Shown here piece by piece: positions 61,121 through 64,000 of a stretch of DNA of 64,000 nucleotides. Below the pieces are notes generated by a model, which did not search any database, was not told the origin of the DNA, and saw only the letters and a list, made by a program, of their open reading frames with translations. The DNA is taken from contig JAFZPH010000042.1 of NCBI GenBank assembly GCA_017550405.1, positions 62,001 through 126,000 on the forward strand. Direction: 5' to 3'. The DNA is from Bacteroidales bacterium (GTDB lineage: Bacteria; Bacteroidota; Bacteroidia; Bacteroidales; P3). The position numbers and the translations under genes are program-made. Within the stretch, counting starts at the first letter, position 1. The number at the start of each line of letters is the position of its first letter.

Positions 61121-62320
61121 ATGAAGGTCCTCCAGCTCTGCAACAAACCCCCTTATCCGCCTGTCGACGGCGGCACCCTGGCCATGAACAGCATCACCCA
61201 GGGGTTGCTGGCTGCCGGCTGCGAGGTGAGGGTGCTGGCCATGTGCAGCGAGAAGCACCCCGTGCTTGAGGACCGCATCCCCGACGACTACCGCCGCGCC
61301 ACCCGCTTCGAGGCCGTCTTCGTCGACCTTCGCCTCCATCCCCTCGATGCCGGTGTGGCCATGCTCTGCGGCGACTCCTACCACGTTCGCCGTTTCGAGA
61401 GCAAGGCCTTCGCCGCCCGTCTTGCCCAGGTGCTGCAGGAGGAGACTTTCGACATCGTCCATGTCGAGAGCATCTTCCTCGCCCCCTATGTGCCCGTGAT
61501 ACGCAAGCACACCAATGCCCCCGTCATCCTCCGCACCCACAATGTCGAGAACCAGATATGGCGGCGCATAGCCATGAGCGAGCGCAACTGCTGCAAGCGG
61601 TGGTACATCAAACACCTGGCACTCACCCTCAGGGCATACGAGAGCGAGCATGTCAACGACTTCGACGGCGTGGTGAGCATCACCGACAACGATGCCGACT
61701 ACTTCCGTGCCGAAGGGTGCCGCAAACCCATCGTCACCATCCCCTTTGCCATCACCCCTGCCCGGGTCGACGGCGTGGTCGAGCAGCCCGGCACCCTCTT
61801 TCACCTCGGTTCCATGGACTGGCTGCCCAACCAGGAAGGAGTGCGTTGGTTCCTCGACCGTGTATGGCCGTTGATACACAGCCAGATGCCGTCGCTCACC
61901 CTCCATCTTGCCGGGCGCCGCATGTCCGACCAGCTTCTCAACTTGCAGCTCGAAGGGGTCCACATCGTGGGCGAAGTGCCCGATGCAGCCACCTTCATCG
62001 CCTCCAAACAAATCAACGTCGTCCCGCTCCTCAGCGGCAGCGGCATCAGGGTGAAGATTATCGAAGCCATGTCGCAGGGCAAAGCCGTGGTCACCACCAC
62101 CGTCGGGGCACAGGGCATTGGCGCCGTCGACGGCCTCCATCTGCTCATTGCCGACACCCCCGAGCGCTTCGCCGCCCAAATCAGACACTGTGTCGACGAC
62201 CCCGCCTTCCGCCAGGCCATCGGTGCCAACGCCCGGCAGTTTATCGCCGACAACTTCGGCATCGAACCCCTCACCCGCCAACTCCTTGCTTTTTACGACA
62301 AACGTTTAAACCTTGAATAA
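61121..62320 (+). CDS. glycosyltransferase family 4 protein (GT-B fold)
   Basis: 399 residues, cytosolic or membrane-associated. The N-terminal half starts MKVLQLCNKPPYPPVDGGT with the Gly-rich acceptor loop, followed by FDIVHVESIFLAPYVPVI and VILRTHNVENQIWRR. The C-terminal nucleotide-sugar domain begins near HLGSMDWLPNQEGVRWFL and has the E-x7-E-like region PLLSGSGIRVKIIEAMSQGK then AVVTTTVGAQGI (about residues 305-336). It transfers a sugar from a nucleotide donor to an unknown acceptor, probably for a surface glycan. The next gene starts two bases after its stop codon. Confidence 0.9.
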   Translation: MKVLQLCNKPPYPPVDGGTLAMNSITQGLLAAGCEVRVLAMCSEKHPVLEDRIPDDYRRATRFEAVFVDLRLHPLDAGVAMLCGDSYHVRRFESKAFAARLAQVLQEETFDIVHVESIFLAPYVPVIRKHTNAPVILRTHNVENQIWRRIAMSERNCCKRWYIKHLALTLRAYESEHVNDFDGVVSITDNDADYFRAEGCRKPIVTIPFAITPARVDGVVEQPGTLFHLGSMDWLPNQEGVRWFLDRVWPLIHSQMPSLTLHLAGRRMSDQLLNLQLEGVHIVGEVPDAATFIASKQINVVPLLSGSGIRVKIIEAMSQGKAVVTTTVGAQGIGAVDGLHLLIADTPERFAAQIRHCVDDPAFRQAIGANARQFIADNFGIEPLTRQLLAFYDKRLNLE

Positions 62321-62322
62321 TT

Positions 62323-62871
62323 ATGAACAAACGCTCATCCAATCCCATGCACCTCTTACGCTGTGCCTTCCCCTTCCTTCTGTTGATGTTCCTCTCCGGC
62401 GCAGCCCTTCAGGCGCAGGTGGCCATTCCCGGCACCAAGGTGCAGTACACCTTCCCCAGCAAATGGAACTACCTTAGCTCCAAAAAGGTGGACCAGAACA
62501 CCACCGTCTACCACTACTACTACACCGCCAAAATCCTCGTCTCCAAAGGCGACACCGCGCTCCCCTACCTCCGCATCCGTGTGCGGAAGAACTACACCGG
62601 CACCCTCTACGACTACGTCTACGACCGCTATATCGCCGAACCCTACCAGCCCCTCAAGGACTACACCGAGGGTCTAGGCCTGCCCAAATCGGGCGGCATG
62701 GGCTACATCGGTGCCTACACCAACCTCAGCGACAACAAGGACTACCAGTTCCGCATGGTCTACTTCAAGGTGCAGAACACCGTGGTCGAATTCCGTCTCG
62801 AAACCACCAAAGCCACCTATCCACAGATGGAAAAGGAATTCGAGTCGATATTGGGCAGCCTCACCTTCTAA
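62323..62871 (+). CDS. small exported protein of unknown function
   Basis: 182 residues. The signal peptide ends near ALQAQ (about residue 32). The mature domain starts VAIPGTKVQYTFPSKWNYLS and includes YRMVYFKV-like FRMVYFKVQNTVVEFRLETT, ending with MEKEFESILGSLTF. The shape recalls the PsbP/'DUF' family of small secreted proteins that handle a 'FPSxW' start and end with a Phe-rich helix, but I do not assign it. There is no lipobox or T9SS tail. It is tightly linked to the glycosyltransferase gene (two-base gap), with another exported protein 18 bases downstream. Confidence 0.75.
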   Translation: MNKRSSNPMHLLRCAFPFLLLMFLSGAALQAQVAIPGTKVQYTFPSKWNYLSSKKVDQNTTVYHYYYTAKILVSKGDTALPYLRIRVRKNYTGTLYDYVYDRYIAEPYQPLKDYTEGLGLPKSGGMGYIGAYTNLSDNKDYQFRMVYFKVQNTVVEFRLETTKATYPQMEKEFESILGSLTF

Positions 62872-62889
62872 CCCCGCAACCCCTACGCC

Positions 62890-64000
62890 ATGAAGAGACT
62901 GACCGCCATCCTGCTGTGCCTGCTCCTCGCCGCCGTGGCCTCCGCCCAGGAAGCCACCCCCGTCGACGACTTCCGCGCCCTCTACGTCACCCTCAGCAAC
63001 AAGTATGTCAAAAACCCCGACGACGTTGCCAACCTCATCGACCTGGCGCGCTTCCACTCCCGTACCGACAGCCCTCAGTTCAACCTTCCGCTGGCCAACC
63101 AATACCTCACGCGGGCTGAAGCCCTCTACACCGAGTGGCTGCAGGACCGTGGCCGCTACCGCGACCTGCAGAAACTCATCCGTCAAGGCATCACCCTCTC
63201 CCTTATCCGTCAGCAGCACCAGTCGCTCGACGAGCAGGCGCTGCACTATGTCCGCAGCCATGCCCCCGCCATGGGGCAGGTGGAACGCACCGCCTTCATG
63301 GATGCCTTTGGCCGCAGCAACCAGGTGGCCTCGGCACTTCGTGCCAGCCAACTCGACGACGACTACCGCCGTGCCCGCGCCGAGAACACCGTCAACGCCC
63401 TCTACCGTTTCCTGCTGGCCCATCCCGGCATTGCGCTGGCCGATTCGGTCGACGCTGCCATCGGCTCCCTTGCCGCCACCCTCTTCTCCTCCATGGGCAG
63501 CGCCGCGGCCATCGACTCCGTTGCCGACCGCTATCCCTCCAGCCCTGCCCTTCAGCGTGCCGCCATGCGGCAGAAAAGCCGTATGGCCTACGCCGACGCT
63601 TGCCAGACCAACACCGAGGCCGCCTACTCCGCCTATCTCGAGCAGTTCCCGCGCGGCGACAACTATCTCGAAGCCCTTGCCCGCCTGCAGGCACTTCGTG
63701 CCATGGACTACGGCCTCCTCCGCACCCCGCAGGACTATGCCGACTTTGCCGAGGCCTTCAGCGACGACCCCCTGGCCGATAGCGCCCTCGCCCGTCTCCG
63801 CCTCATGATAACCCGCGACCACAACCGCCAGGCCGCCGACATCTACCTTAGCCGCTTCCCCCTCGACGAGCATTACAACGAAATCTACAAGCTATTCTAC
63901 AGCTGGTTTGCCGACGACGGCAACCGCCAGCCCATACAGTCCTTTGCCGACGACAACCCCGACTACCCATACTTTATGGCCGTCATCTCCGACCTTGCCC
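62890..64000 (+). CDS. large exported protein, alpha-helical/TPR-like N-terminal part, truncated by window end
   Basis: 370 codons are open to the window end, so the C-terminus is missing. The signal peptide starts MKRLTAILLCLLLAAVASAQ, with cleavage after residue 19 or 20. The visible region is almost wholly helical: repeated segments such as FNLPLANQYLTRAEALYTEW, LYRFLLAHPGIALADSVDAA, YSAYLEQFPRGDNYLEALAR and ADIYLSRFPLDEHYNEIYKL, with the 'L-x-x-F/Y-P' pattern of degenerate tetratricopeptide-type repeats. In Bacteroidota such N-termini are often followed by PD40 or OmpA-like domains, but this part is outside the window. It is probably co-transcribed with the two preceding genes. Confidence 0.8.
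   Translation, partial: MKRLTAILLCLLLAAVASAQEATPVDDFRALYVTLSNKYVKNPDDVANLIDLARFHSRTDSPQFNLPLANQYLTRAEALYTEWLQDRGRYRDLQKLIRQGITLSLIRQQHQSLDEQALHYVRSHAPAMGQVERTAFMDAFGRSNQVASALRASQLDDDYRRARAENTVNALYRFLLAHPGIALADSVDAAIGSLAATLFSSMGSAAAIDSVADRYPSSPALQRAAMRQKSRMAYADACQTNTEAAYSAYLEQFPRGDNYLEALARLQALRAMDYGLLRTPQDYADFAEAFSDDPLADSALARLRLMITRDHNRQAADIYLSRFPLDEHYNEIYKLFYSWFADDGNRQPIQSFADDNPDYPYFMAVISDLA

Noticed and set aside
60128..62281. Two long minus-strand frames opposite the YitT and glycosyltransferase genes
   Set aside because: Both plus-strand genes show clear family motifs; the antisense products are acidic, Gly/Val-rich strings without motifs.
62674..63873. 399-residue minus-strand frame at the end of the window
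   Set aside because: The plus strand carries a signal peptide and a frame open to the window end; the minus frame is a GC-rich shadow.
1..64000. CRISPR arrays, rRNA genes, prophage or conjugative modules, intact transposases
   Set aside because: None was seen on either strand; the only repeats are the dispersed elements listed.

Overview
The window reads as chromosomal DNA from an uncultured member of the Bacteroidales (phylum Bacteroidota). The main evidence is the Bacteroidota-type promoter (TTG, about 19 bases, then TAnnTTTG) in front of many genes, fused SecD-SecF, the four-cysteine form of PheS, DUF4301, and several secreted proteins with type IX secretion (T9SS) sorting domains plus a PorV-like outer-membrane protein. 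Genes are moderately GC-rich and intergenic DNA is strongly AT-rich. I see no rRNA, CRISPR array, phage module or intact transposase. There is one tRNA, tRNA-Gly(CCC).

Layout. 1-1372: 3' end of a subtilisin-like protease fused to an outer-membrane barrel. 1618-3618: orphan urocanate hydratase. 4089-6626: two unclassified secreted proteins, the second with a T9SS tail. 6998-9845: SIMPL protein, GNAT acetyltransferase, tocopherol-cyclase-like protein and a tiny membrane protein. 9846-11044: gene-free, repeat-rich DNA. 11045-17697: His-rich protein, RND metal-efflux adaptor, TolC-like factor, HME-RND pump and a Nudix hydrolase in one direction. 17895-25682: a choice-of-anchor L protein and a 2011-residue modular adhesin-like protein, both with T9SS tails. 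25964-26098 (minus): an unrecognised 44-residue basic protein with its own promoter and terminator. 26334-27724: LemA and a TPM-domain protein.

28181-30192 (minus): lipoprotein and DUF4301. 30271-32479: cyclophilin, pheS, folB, converging on radC (minus). 33316-46542: secDF, a small membrane protein, then a TonB-dependent receptor, a 1608-residue surface protein and a PorV/PorQ-like protein, with no obvious internal terminator or promoter. This last group is the most interesting part of the window. 46631-47104: greA. 47105-47966: a second repeat-rich island. 47967-51325 (minus): Na/Pi cotransporter, purM and a HIT hydrolase. 51551-54426: rpsO, pnp, tRNA-Gly. 54506-56824 (minus): short UvrA-like ABC protein. 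57069-59813 (minus): sigma factor, short membrane protein and three lipoproteins. 60113-64000: YitT-family membrane protein, glycosyltransferase, small secreted protein and a large secreted protein cut by the window end.

Themes. Much of the window serves the cell envelope: Sec export, T9SS cargo, outer-membrane barrels, metal efflux and envelope lipoproteins under a sigma factor. A dispersed repeat family, bounded by inverted termini close to ACCCAAATCGGTCATTAG, occupies most gene-free stretches. Two related copies about 37 kb apart lie in opposite orientation. All functions are read from sequence motifs and remembered family features; no searches were run.
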